Below, piece by piece: positions 1-12,848 of a stretch of DNA of 64,000 nucleotides. A program made the translations under genes and the position numbers. The DNA is from Hydractinia symbiolongicarpus (lineage: Eukaryota > Cnidaria > Hydrozoa > Anthoathecata > Hydractiniidae), in NCBI RefSeq assembly GCF_029227915.1, contig NC_079885.1:3224001-3288000 (forward strand), written 5' to 3'. Positions within the stretch are counted from its first letter, which is position 1; each line of letters starts with the position of its first letter. The notes beneath the pieces are model-generated. The model was not told the origin of the DNA, searched no databases, and worked only from the letters and a program-made list of their open reading frames with translations.

Positions 1-3000
1 CTTGGGTCCAATTGTCTCATTTATCACATTTATTAGGTCAAAGTCCAAAATCAGTTCAATTAAGTCCCACAGTCAATCCTTTCACTGTTAAAAGCGATGC
101 AACCTAGTAAAATCAGAAAAATATCGCTAAATGCATGTTGGTACGAATATGTGACGCAACCGTTGTAATTGAAACGGACTGATGCCGTTAGAAATTCAAT
201 GAAATGTAGTTTCTAAAACTGTCTCTCTTTCTTCAGCGCGCGCTAACGTCTAGGAGTGGTCTAACCGTAAAAAATGACTCATTTATCTAAATTTTTAAAT
301 GAAGCGCTACCACAGCGCCCAGCGAAATCGGTAAATTTCAGCAATCATGTCAAATTAAGACGACTGTTATTTCTTGTCTCATTTATCACAGTTTTGAGGT
401 CAAAGTTCAAAATCAGTTCAATTAAGTCCCACAGTCAATCCTTTCACTGTTAAAAGCGATGCAACCTAGTAAAATCAGAAAAATATCGCTAAATACATGT
501 TGGTACGAATATGTGACGCAACCGTTGTAATTGAAACGGACTGATACCGTTAGAGAGTCAATGAAATGTAGTTTTTAAAAATGTTTCTCTTTCTTCAGCG
601 TGGGCTAACGGCTAGGATTGGTCCCACCGTAGAAAATGACTTATTTATCTAATTTTTTCAGTGAATCCCTACCACAGCGCCCAGTGAAATCAGTAAATTC
701 CAGCAATCATGTCAAATTAAGAAGAATGATATTTCTTGGTTCCAATTGTCTCACTTATCACATTTATAAGGTCACAGTCCAAAGTTACTTCAATTAAGTC
801 CCAGAGTCAATCGTTTCACTGTTAAAAGCGACATAACTCAATGATATCGGAAAAATATCACTAAATACATGTTGGTACGAATATGTGACGCAACAGTTGT
901 AGTTGAAACGGACTATTACCGTTAGAAAGTCAATGAAATGTAGCATTTGAAACTGTCTCTATTTCTTCAACGCGCGCTAGCGGCTAGGATTGGTCCCACA
1001 GTGAAAATGACTTATTTTATCTAAATTTTTAAGAGAATCGCTACCATTGGGCCGAGTGTAATCGCTGAATTGCAGTAATCATATCAAATTAAGAAGAATG
1101 TTATTTCTTGGAGTCCAATTGGCTCATTTATCACATTTATAAGGTCGCAGTCTAGAATCACTTCAATTAAGTCCCACAGTCAATCCTTTCACTGTTAAAA
1201 GCTATGCAACCTAGTAAAATCAGAAAAATATTGCTAAATGCATGTTTGTACAAATATGTGACGCAACCGTTGTAATTGAAACGGACTGATGCCGTTAGAA
1301 ATTCAATGAAATGTAGTTTTTGAAAAAGTTTCTATTTCTTCAACGCGCGCTAACGGCTAGGATTGGTCCCGCAGTACAAAATGACTTATATATCTATACT
1401 TTTAAATAATACGCTACCACAGCGCCCAGCGAAATCGGTAAATTTCAGCAATCATGTCAAACTAAGACGACTGTTATTTCTTGTCTCATTTATCACAGTT
1501 TTGAGGTCAAAGTCCAAAATCAGTTCAAATAAGTCCCACAGTCAATCCTTTCACTGTTAAAAGCGATGCAACCTAGTAAAATCAGAAAAATATCGCTAAA
1601 TACATGTTGGTACGAATATGTGACGCAACCGTTGTAATTGAAACGGACTGATACCGTTAAAGAGTCAATGAAATGTAGTTTCTAAAACTGTCTCTGTTTC
1701 TTCAGCGCGCGCTAACGTCTAGGAGTGGTCTAACCGTAAAAAATGACTCATTTATCTAAATTTTTAAATGAAGCGCTACCACAGCGCCCAGCGCAATCGG
1801 TAAATTTCAGCAATCATGTCAAATTAAGACGACTGTTATTTCTTGTCTCATTTATCACAGTTTTGAGGTCAAAGTCCAAAATCAGTTCAAATAAGTCCCA
1901 CAGTCAATCCTTTCACTGTTAAAAGCGATGCAACCTAGTAAAATCTGAAAAATATTGCTAAATGCATGTTGGTACAAATATGTGACGCAACCGTTGTAAT
2001 TGAAACGGAATGATGCCGTTAGAAATTCAATGAAATGTAGTTTTTGAAAAAGTTTCTATTTCTTCAACGCGCGCTAACGGCTAGGATTGGTCCCGCAGTA
2101 CAAAATGACTTATATATCTATACTTTTAAATAATATGCTACCACAGCGCCCAGCGAAATCGGTAAATTCCAGCAATCATGTCAAATTAAAAAGAATGTTA
2201 TTCCTTGGGTCCAATTGTCTCATTTATCACATTTATGAGGTCAAAGTCCAAAATCAGTTCAATTAAGTCCCACAGTCAATCCTTTCACTGTTAAAAGCGA
2301 TGCAACCTAGTAAAATCAGAAAAATATCGCTAAATGCATGTTGGTACGAATATGTGACGCAACCGTTGTAATTGAAACGGACTGATGCCGTTAGAAATTC
2401 AATGAAATGTAGTTTCTAAAACTGTCTCTCTTTCTTCAGCGCGCGCTAACGTCTAGGAGTGGTCTAACCGTAAAAAATGACTCATTTATCTAAATTTTTA
2501 AATGAAGCGCTACCACAGCGCCCAGCGAAATCGGTAAATTTCAGCAATCATGTCAAATTAAGACGACTGTTATTTCTTGTGTCATTTATCACAGTTTTGA
2601 GGTCAAAGTCCAAAATCAGTTCAATTAAGTCCCACAGTCAATCCTTTCACTGTTAAAAGCGATGCAACCTAGTAAAATCAGAAAAATATCGCTAAATACA
2701 TGTTGGTACGAATATGTGACGCAACCGTTGTAATTGAAACGGACTGATACCGTTAGAGAATCAATGAAATGTAGTTTTTAAAACTGTTTCTCTTTCTTCA
2801 GCGCGGGCTAACGACTAGTATTGGTCCCACCGTAAAAAATGACTTATTTATCTAAATTTTTCAGTGAATCCCTACCACAGCGCCCAGTGAAATCAGTAAA
2901 TTCCAGCAATCATGTCAAATTAAGAAGAATGATATTTCTTGGTTCCAATTGTCTCACTTATCACATTTATAAGGTAACAGTCCAAAGTTACTTCAATTAA

Positions 3001-4575
3001 GTCCCAGAGTCAATCGTTTCACTGTTAAAAGCGACATAACTCAATAATATCGGAAAAATATCACTAAATACATGTTGGTACGAATATGTGACGCAACAGT
3101 TGTAGTTGAAACGGACTATTACCGTTAGAAAGTCAATGAAATGTAGCATTTGAAACTGTATCTATTTCTTCAGCGCGCGCTAGCGGCAAGGATTTGTCCC
3201 ACAGTGAAAATGACTTATTTTATCTAAATTTTTAAGAGAATCGCTACCATTGGGCCGAGTGTAATCGCTGAATTGCAGCAATCATATCAAATTAAGAAGA
3301 ATGTTATTCCTTGGAGTCCAATTGGCTCATTTATCACATTTATAAGGTCGCAGTCTAGAATCACTTCAATTAAGTCCCACAGTCAATCCTTTCACTGTTA
3401 AAAGCTATGCAACCTAGTAAAATCAGAAAAATATTGCTAAATGCATGTTGGTACAAATATGTGACGCAACCGTTGTAATTGAAACGGACTGATGCCGTTA
3501 GAAATTCAATGAAATGTAGTTTTTGAAAAAGTTTCTATTTCTTCAACGCGCCCTAACGGCTAGGATTGGTCCCGCAGTACAAAATGACTTTTATATCTAT
3601 AATTTTAAATAATACGCTACCACAGCGCCCAGCGAAATCGGTAAATTCCAGAAATCATGTCAAATTAAAAAGAATGTTATTCCTTGGGTCCAATTGTCTC
3701 ATTTATCACATTTATGAGGTCAAAGTCCAAAATCAGTTCAATTAAGTCCCACAGTCAATCCTTTCACTGTTAAAAGCGATGCAACCTAGTAAAATCAGAA
3801 AAATATCGCTAAATGCATGTTGGTACGAATATGTGACGCAACCGTTGTAATTGAAACGGACTGATGCCGTTAGAAATTCAATGAAATGTAGTTTCTAAAA
3901 CTGTCTCTCTTTCTTCAGCGCGCGCTAACGTCTAGGAGTGGTCTAACCGTAAAAAATGACTCATTTATCTAAATTTTTAAATGAAGCGCTACCACAGCGC
4001 CCAGCGAAATCGGTAAATTTCAGCAATCATGTCAAATTAAGACGACTGTTATTTCTTGTGTCATTTATCACAGTTTTGAGGTCAAAGTCCAAAATCAGTT
4101 CAATTAAGTCCCACAGTCAATCCTTTCACTGTTAAAAGCGATGCAACCTAGTAAAATCAGAAAAATATCGCTAAATACATGTTGGTACGAATATGTGACG
4201 CAACCGTTGTAATTGAAACGGACTGATACCGTTAGAGAATCAACGAAATGTAGTTTTTAAAACTGTTTCTCTTTCTTCAGCGCGGGCTAACGACTAGTAT
4301 TGGTCCCACCGTAAAAAATGACTTATTTATCTAAATTTTTCAGTGAATCCCTACAAAAGCGCCCAGTGAAATCAGTAAATTCCAGCAATCATGTCAAATT
4401 AAGAAGAATGATTTTTCTTGGTTCCAATTGTCTCACTTATCACATTTATAAGGTCACAGTCCAAAGTTACTTCAATTAAGTCCCAGAGTCAATCGTTTCA
4501 CTGTTAAAAGCGATATAACTCAATAATATCGGAAAAATATCACTAAATACATGTTGGTACGAATATGTGACGCAA
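1..4575 (+). repeat. HOR domain 1: 6-mer (2203 bp) and 4-mer (1479 bp) copies
   Basis: Bases 1-1440 match about 2204-3643 at an offset of 2203 bp. Bases about 1940-3096 match about 3419-4575 at an offset of 1479 bp. Phase marks are 134, 496, 868, 1241, 1603, 1965, 2337, 2699, 3071, 3444, 3816, 4178 and 4550. The two offsets differ by 724 bp, which is two 362-bp monomers (the 1241-1965 stretch), so one copy has gained or another has lost a two-monomer block. Specific shared variants include a GTGTCATTT form at about 2579 and 4058, and CTACCATTGG at 1041 and 3244. After about 4576 the match at offset 1479 fails. The domain is cut by the window start, so its true extent is unknown. Confidence 0.85.
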
Positions 4576-5870
4576 CCGTTGTAATTGAAACGGACTGATA
4601 CCGTTACAGAGTCAATGAGATGTAGTTTTTAAAACTGTCTCTCCTTCTTCAGCGCGTGCTAACGGCTAGGATTGGTCCCGCAGTACAAAATGACTTATAT
4701 ATCTAAATTTTTAAGTAAAGCGCTACCATGGGGCCGAGTGTAATCGCTGAATTGCAGCAATCATGCCAAATTAAGAAAAATGTTATTCCTTGGAGTCCAA
4801 TTGGCTCATTTATCACATTTATAAGGTCGCAGTCTAGAAGCACTTCAATTAAGTCCCACAGTCAATCGTTTCACTGTTAAAAGCGATACAACTTAGTAAT
4901 ATCGGAAAAAAATCACTAAATACATGTTGGTACGAATATGTGACTCAACCGTTGTAACTCAAATGGACTCATACCGTTAGAAATTCATTGAAATGTACCT
5001 TCTAAAACTGTCTCTATTTCTTCAGCGCGCGATAACGGCTAGGATTCGTACCACAGTAAAAAATGACTTATTTATCTAAATTTTTAAATGAAGCGCTACC
5101 ACAGCGCCTAGCGAAATCGGTAAATTCCAGTAATCATGTCAAATTAAGACAAATGTTATTTCTCGGGTCCAATTGTCTCATGTATCACATTTTTGAGGTC
5201 AAAGTCCAAAATCAGTTCAATTAAGTCCCACAGTCAATCGTTTCACTGTCAAAAGAAATACAACATAGTAATATCCGAATACTATTGCTAAATACATGTT
5301 GGTACGAATATGTGACGCAACCGTTGTAACTCAAACGGATTTATACCGCCAGAAGGTCAATGAAATGTAGTTTTTGAAACTGTTCCTATTTATTCAGCGC
5401 GTGATAACGGCCAGGATTGGTCCCACAGTAAAAAATGACTTATTTTATATAAGTTTTTAAGTGAAGCGCTACCATAGGGCCGAGTGTAACCGCAGATTTC
5501 CAGCAATCATGTCAAATTAAGAATAATGTTATTCCTTGGAGTCCAATTGGCTCATTTATCACATTTATAAGGTCACAGTACAGAATAACTTTAATTAAGT
5601 CCCACAGTCAATCGTTTCACTGTCAAAAGCAATACAACTTAGTAATATCAGGAAAAAATCACTAAGTACATGTTAGTACGAATACGTGAAGCAACCGTTG
5701 TAACTTAGGCGGATTGACACCATTAGAAAGTCAATGAAATGTAGTTTTTGAAAATGTTTCTATTTCTTCAACGCCCGCTAACGGCTAGGATTGGTCCCAC
5801 AGTACAAAATGACTTATTTATCTAAACTTTTAAATAAAACGCTACCACAGGGCCCAGTGAAATCGGTAAA
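4576..5870 (+). repeat. Irregular, diverged monomers between HOR domains
   Basis: Phase marks 4923, 5295 and 5669 give intervals of 372-374 bp, so the monomer register is intact. I found no close tandem partner for this stretch. Each monomer mixes variants found in different HOR domains. For instance, the form with CGTACCACAG at about 5047 recurs near 18497. This looks like older array material that has not been recently amplified. There is no gene or other element here. Confidence 0.7.
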
Positions 5871-7344
5871 TTCCAGCAATCATGTCAAATTAAGAAGAAT
5901 GTTATTCCTTGGAGTCCAATTGGCTCATTTATCACATTTATAAGGTCGCAGTCTAGAATCACTTCAATTAAGTCCCACAGTCAATCCTTTCACTTTTAAA
6001 AGCTATGCAACCTAGTAAAATCAGAAAAATATTGCTAAATGCATGTTGGTACAAATATGTGATGCAACCGTTGTAATTGAAACGGACTGATGCCGTTAGA
6101 ATTTCAATGAAATGTAGTTTCTAAAACTGTCTCTCTTTCTTCAGCGCGCGCTAACGTCTAGGAGTGGTCTAATCGTAGAAAATGACTCATTTATATAAAT
6201 TTTTAAATGAAGCGCTACCACAGCGCCCAGCGAAATCGGTAAATTTCAGCAATCATGTTAAATTAAGACGACTGTTATTTCTTGTCTCATTTATCACATT
6301 TTTGAGGTCAAAGTCCAAAATCAGTTCAATTAAGTCCCACAGTCAATCCTTTCACTGTTAAAAGCGATGCAATCTAGTAATATCCGAATACTATTGCTAA
6401 ATACACGTTGGTACGAATATGTGACGCAACCGTTGTAACTCAAACGGATTTATACCGGCAGAAAGTCAATGAAATGTAGTCTTTGAAACTGTTCCTATTT
6501 ATTCAGCACGTGCTAACGGCCAGGATTGGTTCCACAGTAAAAAATGACTTATTTTGTGCAAATTTTTAGGTGAAGCGCTACCATAGGGCCGAGTGTAATC
6601 GCTGAATTCCAGCAATCATGTCAAATTACAAAGAATGTTATTCCTTGGAGTCCAATTGGCTCATTTATCATATTTATAAGGTCACACTACAGAATCACTT
6701 CAATTAAGTCCCACAGTCAATCGTTTCACTGTCAAAAGAAATACAACATAGTAATATCGGAAAAGAATCACTAAATACATGTTGGTACGAATATGTGACA
6801 CAACCGTTGTAAGTCAAGCGGATTGACACCGTTAGAATGTCAATGAAATGTAGTTTTTGAAAATGTTTCTATTTTTTCAACGCGCGCCAACGGCTAGGAT
6901 TGGTCCCGCAATACAAAATGACTTATATATCTAAACTTTTAAATAAAACGCTACCACAGCGCCCAGCGAAATCGGTAAATTTCAGCAATCATGTCAAATT
7001 ACAAAGAATGTTAATCCTTGGGTCCAATTGTCTGATTTATCACATTTATTAGGTCAAAGTCCAAAATCAGTTCAATTAAGTCCCACAGTCAATCCTTTCA
7101 CTGTTAAAAGCGATGCAATCTAGTAAAATCAGAAAAATATCGCTAAATGCATGTTGGTACGAATATGTGACGCAACCGTTGTAATTGAAACGGACTGATG
7201 CCGTTAGAAATTCAATGAAATGTAGTTTCTAAAACTGTCTCTCTTTCTTCAGCGCGCGCTAACGTCTAGGAGTGGTCTAACCGTAAAAAATGACTCATTT
7301 ATCTAAATTTTTAAATGAAGCGCTACCACAGCGCCCAGCGAAAT
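5870..7344 (+). repeat. Diverged flank of the 2659-bp HOR (offset 1922 bp)
   Basis: Marks 6042, 6404, 6778 and 7150 correspond to 7964, 8326, 8700 and about 9073 at an offset of 1922-1923 bp. The same order of 362/374/372-bp monomers is kept, and so are the CACGTTGG form of the mark and the palindrome AGCACGTGCT at 6505-6514. The match is broken by a patch at about 6916-6975, where this copy instead carries the type also seen at about 14891 and 16284. This patch is the clearest small-scale mosaic in the left half of the window. Confidence 0.7.
6505..6514. other. Palindrome AGCACGTGCT with E-box core CACGTG (example)
   Basis: In one monomer family the usual palindrome AGCGCGCGCT is replaced by AGCACGTGCT, which is again perfectly self-complementary and contains CACGTG. 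Exact positions I checked are 6505-6514, 8427-8436, 44792-44801, 46862-46871 and 58459-58468; others lie near 9539, 11088, 15888, 19548, 21013, 22081 and 24285. It occurs with the GTCTTTGAAACTG or GTCTTAGAAACTG variant nearby. No factor binding can be claimed from sequence alone. Confidence 0.75.
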
Positions 7345-7392
7345 CGGTAAATTCCAGCAATCATGTCAAATTAAAAAGAATGTTATTTCTTT

Positions 7393-7530
7393 GGTCCGAT
7401 TGTCTCACTTATCTCATTTATAAGATCACAGTCCAAAATCAGTTTAATTAAGTATAAATTTGGTCCAATTGCCTCATTTATCACATTTATGAGGTCACAG
7501 TCCACAAACAGTTCAATTAAGTCCCACAGT
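7393..7530 (+). repeat. 69-bp internal tandem duplication in the 441-bp monomer, copy 1
   Basis: Within the monomer spanning 7150-7591 a 69-bp segment beginning GGTCCGATTG at 7393 is followed at 7462 by a second, diverged copy beginning GGTCCAATTG. This explains the 441-bp interval against the usual 372. The join contains the unusual run AAGTATAAATTT, where AAGT would normally be followed by CCCAC. The two copies have drifted apart, so the duplication predates amplification of the 2659-bp HOR. Confidence 0.85.
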
Positions 7531-10051
7531 CAATCCTTTCACTGTTAAAAGCGATGCAACCTAGTAATATCCGAATACTATTGCTAAATACATGTTGGTA
7601 CGAATATGTGACGCAACCGTTGTAACTTAAACGGATTTATACCGCCAGAAGGTCAATGAAATGTAGTTTTTGAAACTGTTCCTATTTATTCAGCGCGTGC
7701 TAACGGCTAGGATTGGTCCCACAGTGAAAATGACTTAATTTATCTAAATTTTTAAGTGAAGCGCTACCATTATGCCGAGTGTAATCGCTGAATTCCAGCA
7801 ATCATGTCAAATTAAGAAGAATGTTATTCCTTGGAGTCCAATTGGCTCATTTATCACATTTATAAGGTCGCAGTCTAGAATCACTTCAATTAAGTCCCAC
7901 AGTCAATCCTTTCACTGTTAAAAGCTATGCAACCTAGTAAAATCCAAAAAATATTGCTAAATGCATGTTGGTACAAATATGTGACGCAACCGTTGTAATT
8001 GAAATGGACTGATGCCGTTAGAAATTCAATGAAATGTAGTTTCTAAAACTGTCTCTCTTTCTTCAGCGCGCGCTAACGTCTAGGAGTGGTCTAACCGTAA
8101 AAAATGACTCATTTATATAAATTTTTAAATGAAGCGCTACCACAGCGCCCAGCGAAATCGGTAAATTTCAGCAATCATGATAAATTAAGACGACTGTTAT
8201 TTCTTGTCTCATTTATCACATTTTTAAGGTCAAAGTCCAAAATCAGTTCAATTAAGTCCCACAGTCAATCCTTTCACTGTTAAAAGCGATGCAACCTAGT
8301 AATATCCGAATACTATTGCTAAATACACGTTGGTACGAATATGTGACGCAACCGTTGTAACTCAAACGGATTTATACCGCCAGAAAGTCAATGAAATGTA
8401 GTCTTTGAAACTGTTCCTATTTATTCAGCACGTGCTAACGGCCAGGAGTGGTTCCACAGTAAAAAATGACTTATTTTGTGCAAATTTTTAGGTGAAGCGC
8501 TACCATAGGGCCGAGTGTAATCGCTGAATTCCAGCAATCATGTCAAATTACAAAGAATGTTATTCCTTAGAGTCCAATTGGCTCATTCATCATATTTATA
8601 AGGTCACACTGCAGAATCACTTCAATTAAGTCCCACAGTCAATCGTTTCACTGTCAAAAGAAATACAACATAGTAATATCGGAAAAGAATCACTAAATAC
8701 ATGTTGGTACGAATATGTGACACAACCGTTGTAAGTCAAGCGGATTGACACCGTTAGAATGTCAATGAAATGTAGTTCTTGAAAATGTTTCTATTTTTTC
8801 AACGCGTGCTAACGGCTAGGATTGGTCCCGCAGTACAAAATGACTTATTTTGTGCAAATGTTTAGGTGAAGCGCTACCATAGGGCCGAGTGTAATCGCTG
8901 AATTCCAGCAATCATGTCAAATTACAAAGAATGTTAATCCTTGGGTCCAATTGTCTCATTTATCACATTTATTAGGTCAAAGTCCAAAATCAGTTCAATT
9001 AAGTCCCACAGTCAATCTTTTCACTGTTAAAAGCGATGCAACCTAGTAATATCCGAATACTATTGCTAAATACATGTTGGTACGAATATGTGACGCAACC
9101 GTTGTAATTGAAACGGACTGATGCCGTTAGAAATTCAATGAAATGTAGTTTCTAAAACTGTCTCTTTTTCTTCAGCGCGCACTAACGTCTAGGAGTGGTC
9201 TAACCGTAAAAAATGACTCATTTATCTAAATTTTTAAATGAAGCGCTACCACAGCGCCCAGCGAAATCGGTAAATTTCAGCAATAATGTCAAATTAAGAC
9301 GACTGTTATTTCTTGTCTCATTTATCACATTATTGAGGTCAAAGTCCAAAATAAGTTCAATTAAGTCCCACAGTCAATCTTTTCACTGTTAAAAGCGATG
9401 CAACCTAGTAATATCCGAATACTATTGCTAAATACATGTTGGTACGAATATGTGACGCAACCATTGTAACTCAAACGGATTTATACCGCCAGAAAGTCAA
9501 TGAAATGTAGTCTTTGAAACTGTTCCTATTTATTCAGCACGTGCTAACGGCCAGGATTGGTCCCACAGTAAAAAATGACTTATTTTGTATAAATTTTTAA
9601 GTGAAGCGCTACCATAGGGCCGAGTGTAATCGCTGAATTCCAGCAATAATGTCAAATTAAGAAGAATGTTTTTCCTTGTAGTCCAATTGGCTCATTTATC
9701 ACATTTATAAGTTCACAGTACAGAATCACTTCAATTAAGTCACACAGTCAATCCTTTCACTGTCAAAAGAAATACGACATAGTAATATCGGAAAAGAATC
9801 ACTAAATACATGTTGCTACGAATATGTGACACAACCGTTGTAAGTCAAGCGGATTGACACCGTTAGAATGTCAATGAAATGTAGTTTTTGAAAAGGTTTC
9901 TATTTCTTCAACGCCCGCTAACGGCTAGGATTGGTCCCACAGTACAAAATGACTTATTTATCTAAACTTTTAAATAAAACGTTACCACTGCGCCCAGTGA
10001 AATCGGTAAATTCCAGCAATCATGTCAAATTAAAAAGAATGTTATTTCTTT

Positions 10052-10189
10052 GGTCCGATTGTCTCACTTATCTCATTTATAAGATCACAGTCCAAAATCA
10101 GTTTAATTAAGTATAAATTTGGTCCAATTGTCTCATTTATCACATTTATGAGGTCACAGTCCACAAACAGTTCAATTAAGTCCCACAGT
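10052..10189 (+). repeat. 69-bp internal tandem duplication, copy 2
   Basis: This is the second copy of the 441-bp monomer (marks 9809 to 10250), 2659 bp after the first. The segment starts at 10052 and repeats at 10121. It carries the same AAGTATAAATTT join, which shows that the enlarged monomer was multiplied as part of the HOR. Confidence 0.85.
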
Positions 10190-12710
10190 CAATCCTTTCA
10201 CTGTTAAAAGCGATGCAACCTAGTAATATCCGAATACTATTGCTAAATACATGTTGGTACGAATATGTGACGCAACCGTTGTAACTCAAACGGATTTATA
10301 CCTCCAGAAGGTCAATGAAATGTAGTTTTTGAAACTGTTCCTATTTATTCAGCGCGTGCTAACGGCTAGGATTGGTCCCACAGTGAAAATGAATTATTTT
10401 ATCTAAATTTTTAAGTGAAGCGCTACCATTATGCCGAGTGTAATCGCTGAATTCCAGCAATCATGTCAAATTAAGAAGAATGTTATTCCTTGGAGTCCAA
10501 TTGGCTCATTTATCACATTTATAAGGTCGCAGTCTAGAATCACTTCAATTAAGTCCCACAGTCAATCCTTTCACTGTTAAAAGCTATGCAACCTAGTAAA
10601 ATCCAAAAAATATTGCTAAATGCATGTTGGTACAAATATGTGACGCAACCGTTGTAATTGAAATGGACTGATGCCGTTAGAAATTCAATGAGATGTAGTT
10701 TCTAAAACTGTCTCTCTTTCTTCAGCGCGCGCTAACGTCTAGGAGTGGTCTAACCGTAAAAAATGACTCATTTATATAAATTTTTAAATGAAGCGCTACC
10801 ACAGCGCCCAGCGAAATCGGTAAATTTCAGCAATCATGATAAATTAAGACGACTGTTATTTCTTGTCTCATTTATCACATTTTTAAGGTCAAAGTCCAAA
10901 ATCAGTTCAATTAAGTCCCACAGTCAATCCTTTCACTGTTAAAAGCGATGCAACCTAGTAATATCCGAATACTATTGCTAAATACACGTTGGTACGAATA
11001 TGTGACGCAACCGTTGTAACTCAAACGGATTTATACCGCCAGAAAGTCAATGAAATGTAGTCTTTGAAACTGTTCCTATTTATTCAGCACGTGCTAACGG
11101 CCAGGATTGGTTCCACAGTAAAAAATGACTTATTTTGTGCAAATTTTTAGGTGAAGCGCTACCATAGGGCCGAGTGTAATCGCTGAATTCCAGCAATCAT
11201 GTCAAATTACAAAGAATGTTATTCCTTGGAGTCCAATTGGCTCATTTATCATATTTATAAGGTCACACTGCAGAATCACTTCAATTAAGTCCCACAGTCA
11301 ATCGTTTCACTGTCAAAAGAAATACAACATAGTAATATCGGAAAAGAATCACTAAATACATGTTGGTACGAATATGTGACACAACCGTTGTAAGTCAAGC
11401 GGATTGACACCGTTAGAATGTCAATGAAATGTAGTTCTTGAAAATGTTTCTATTTTTTCAACGCGTGCTAACGGCTAGGATTGGTCCCGCAGTACAAAAT
11501 GACTTATTTTGTGCAAATGTTTAGGTGAAGCGCTACCATAGGGCCCAGTGTAATCGCTGAATTCCAGCAATCATGTCAAATTACAAAGAATGTTAATCCT
11601 TGGGTCCAATTGTCTCATTTATCACATTTATTAGGTCAAAGTCCAAAATCAGTTCAATTAAGTCCCACAGTCAATCTTTTCACTGTTAAAAGCGATGCAA
11701 CCTAGTAATATCCGAATACTATTGCTAAATACATGTTGGTACGAATATGTGACGCAACCGTTGTAATTGAAACGGACAGATGCCGTTAGAAATTCAATGA
11801 AATGTAGTTTCTAAAACTGTCTCTCTTTCTTCAGCGCGCGCTAACGTCTAGGAGTGGTCTAACCGTAAAAAATGACTCATTTATCTAAATTTTTAAATGA
11901 AGCGCTACCACAGCGCCCAGCGAAATCGGTAAATTTCAGCAATAATGTCAAATTAAGACGACTGTTATTTCTTGTCTCATTTATCACATTATTGAGGTCA
12001 AAGTCCAAAATAAGTTCAATTAAGTCCCACAGTCAATCTTTTCACTGTTAAAAGCGATGCAACCTAGTAATATCCGAATACTATTGCTAAATACATGTTG
12101 GTACGAATATGTGACGCAACCATTGTAACTCAAACGGATTTATACCGCCAGAAAGTCAATGAAATGTAGTCTTTGAAACTGTTCCTATTTATTCAGCACG
12201 TGCTAACGGCCAGGATTGGTCCCACAGTAAAAAATGACTTATTTTGTATAAATTTTTAAGTGAAGCGCTACCATAGGGCCGAGTGTAATCGCTGAATTCC
12301 AGCAATAATGTCAAATTAAGAAGAATGTTTTTCCTTGTAGTCCAATTGGCTCATTTATCACATTTATAAGTTCACAGTACAGAATCACTTCAATTAAGTC
12401 ACACAGTCAATCCTTTCACTGTCAAAAGAAATACGACATAGTAATATCGGAAAAGAATCACTAAATACATGTTGCTACGAATATGTGACACAACCGTTGT
12501 AAGTCAAGCGGATTGACACCGTTAGAATGTCAATGAAATGTAGTTTTTGAAAAGGTTTCTATTTCTTCAACGCCCGCTAACGGCTAGGATTGGTCCCACA
12601 GTACAAAATGACTTATTTATCTAAACTTTTAAATAAAACGTTACCACTGCGCCCAGTGAAATCGGTAAATTCCAGCAATCATGTCAAATTAAAAAGAATG
12701 TTATTTCTTT

Positions 12711-12848
12711 GGTCCGATTGTCTCACTTATCTCATTTATAAGATCACAGTCCAAAATCAGTTTAATTAAGTATAAATTTGGTCCAATTGTCTCATTTATC
12801 ACATTTATGAGGTCACAGTCCACAAACAGTTCAATTAAGTCCCACAGT
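12711..12848 (+). repeat. 69-bp internal tandem duplication, copy 3
   Basis: This is the third copy of the 441-bp monomer (marks 12468 to 12909), again 2659 bp downstream. The segment starts at 12711 and repeats at 12780. No further copy appears in the window, so this form is private to HOR domain 2. Confidence 0.85.

Noticed and set aside
160-189. CENP-B box in the TTGTAATTGAAACGG region
   Set aside because: Only about half of the essential positions of the known box match, with the TTCG part absent. I treat it as chance similarity.
1363-1560. Open frames of 63-89 codons throughout the window (e.g. 1363-1560, 15277-15504, 18512-18703, 26208-26453, 30013-30264, 57379-57648) as protein genes
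   Set aside because: All start at the same monomer position or at a fusion join, lie on one strand only, recur with the repeat, and are broken by indels in most monomers. No domain, signal or consistent upstream context is visible.
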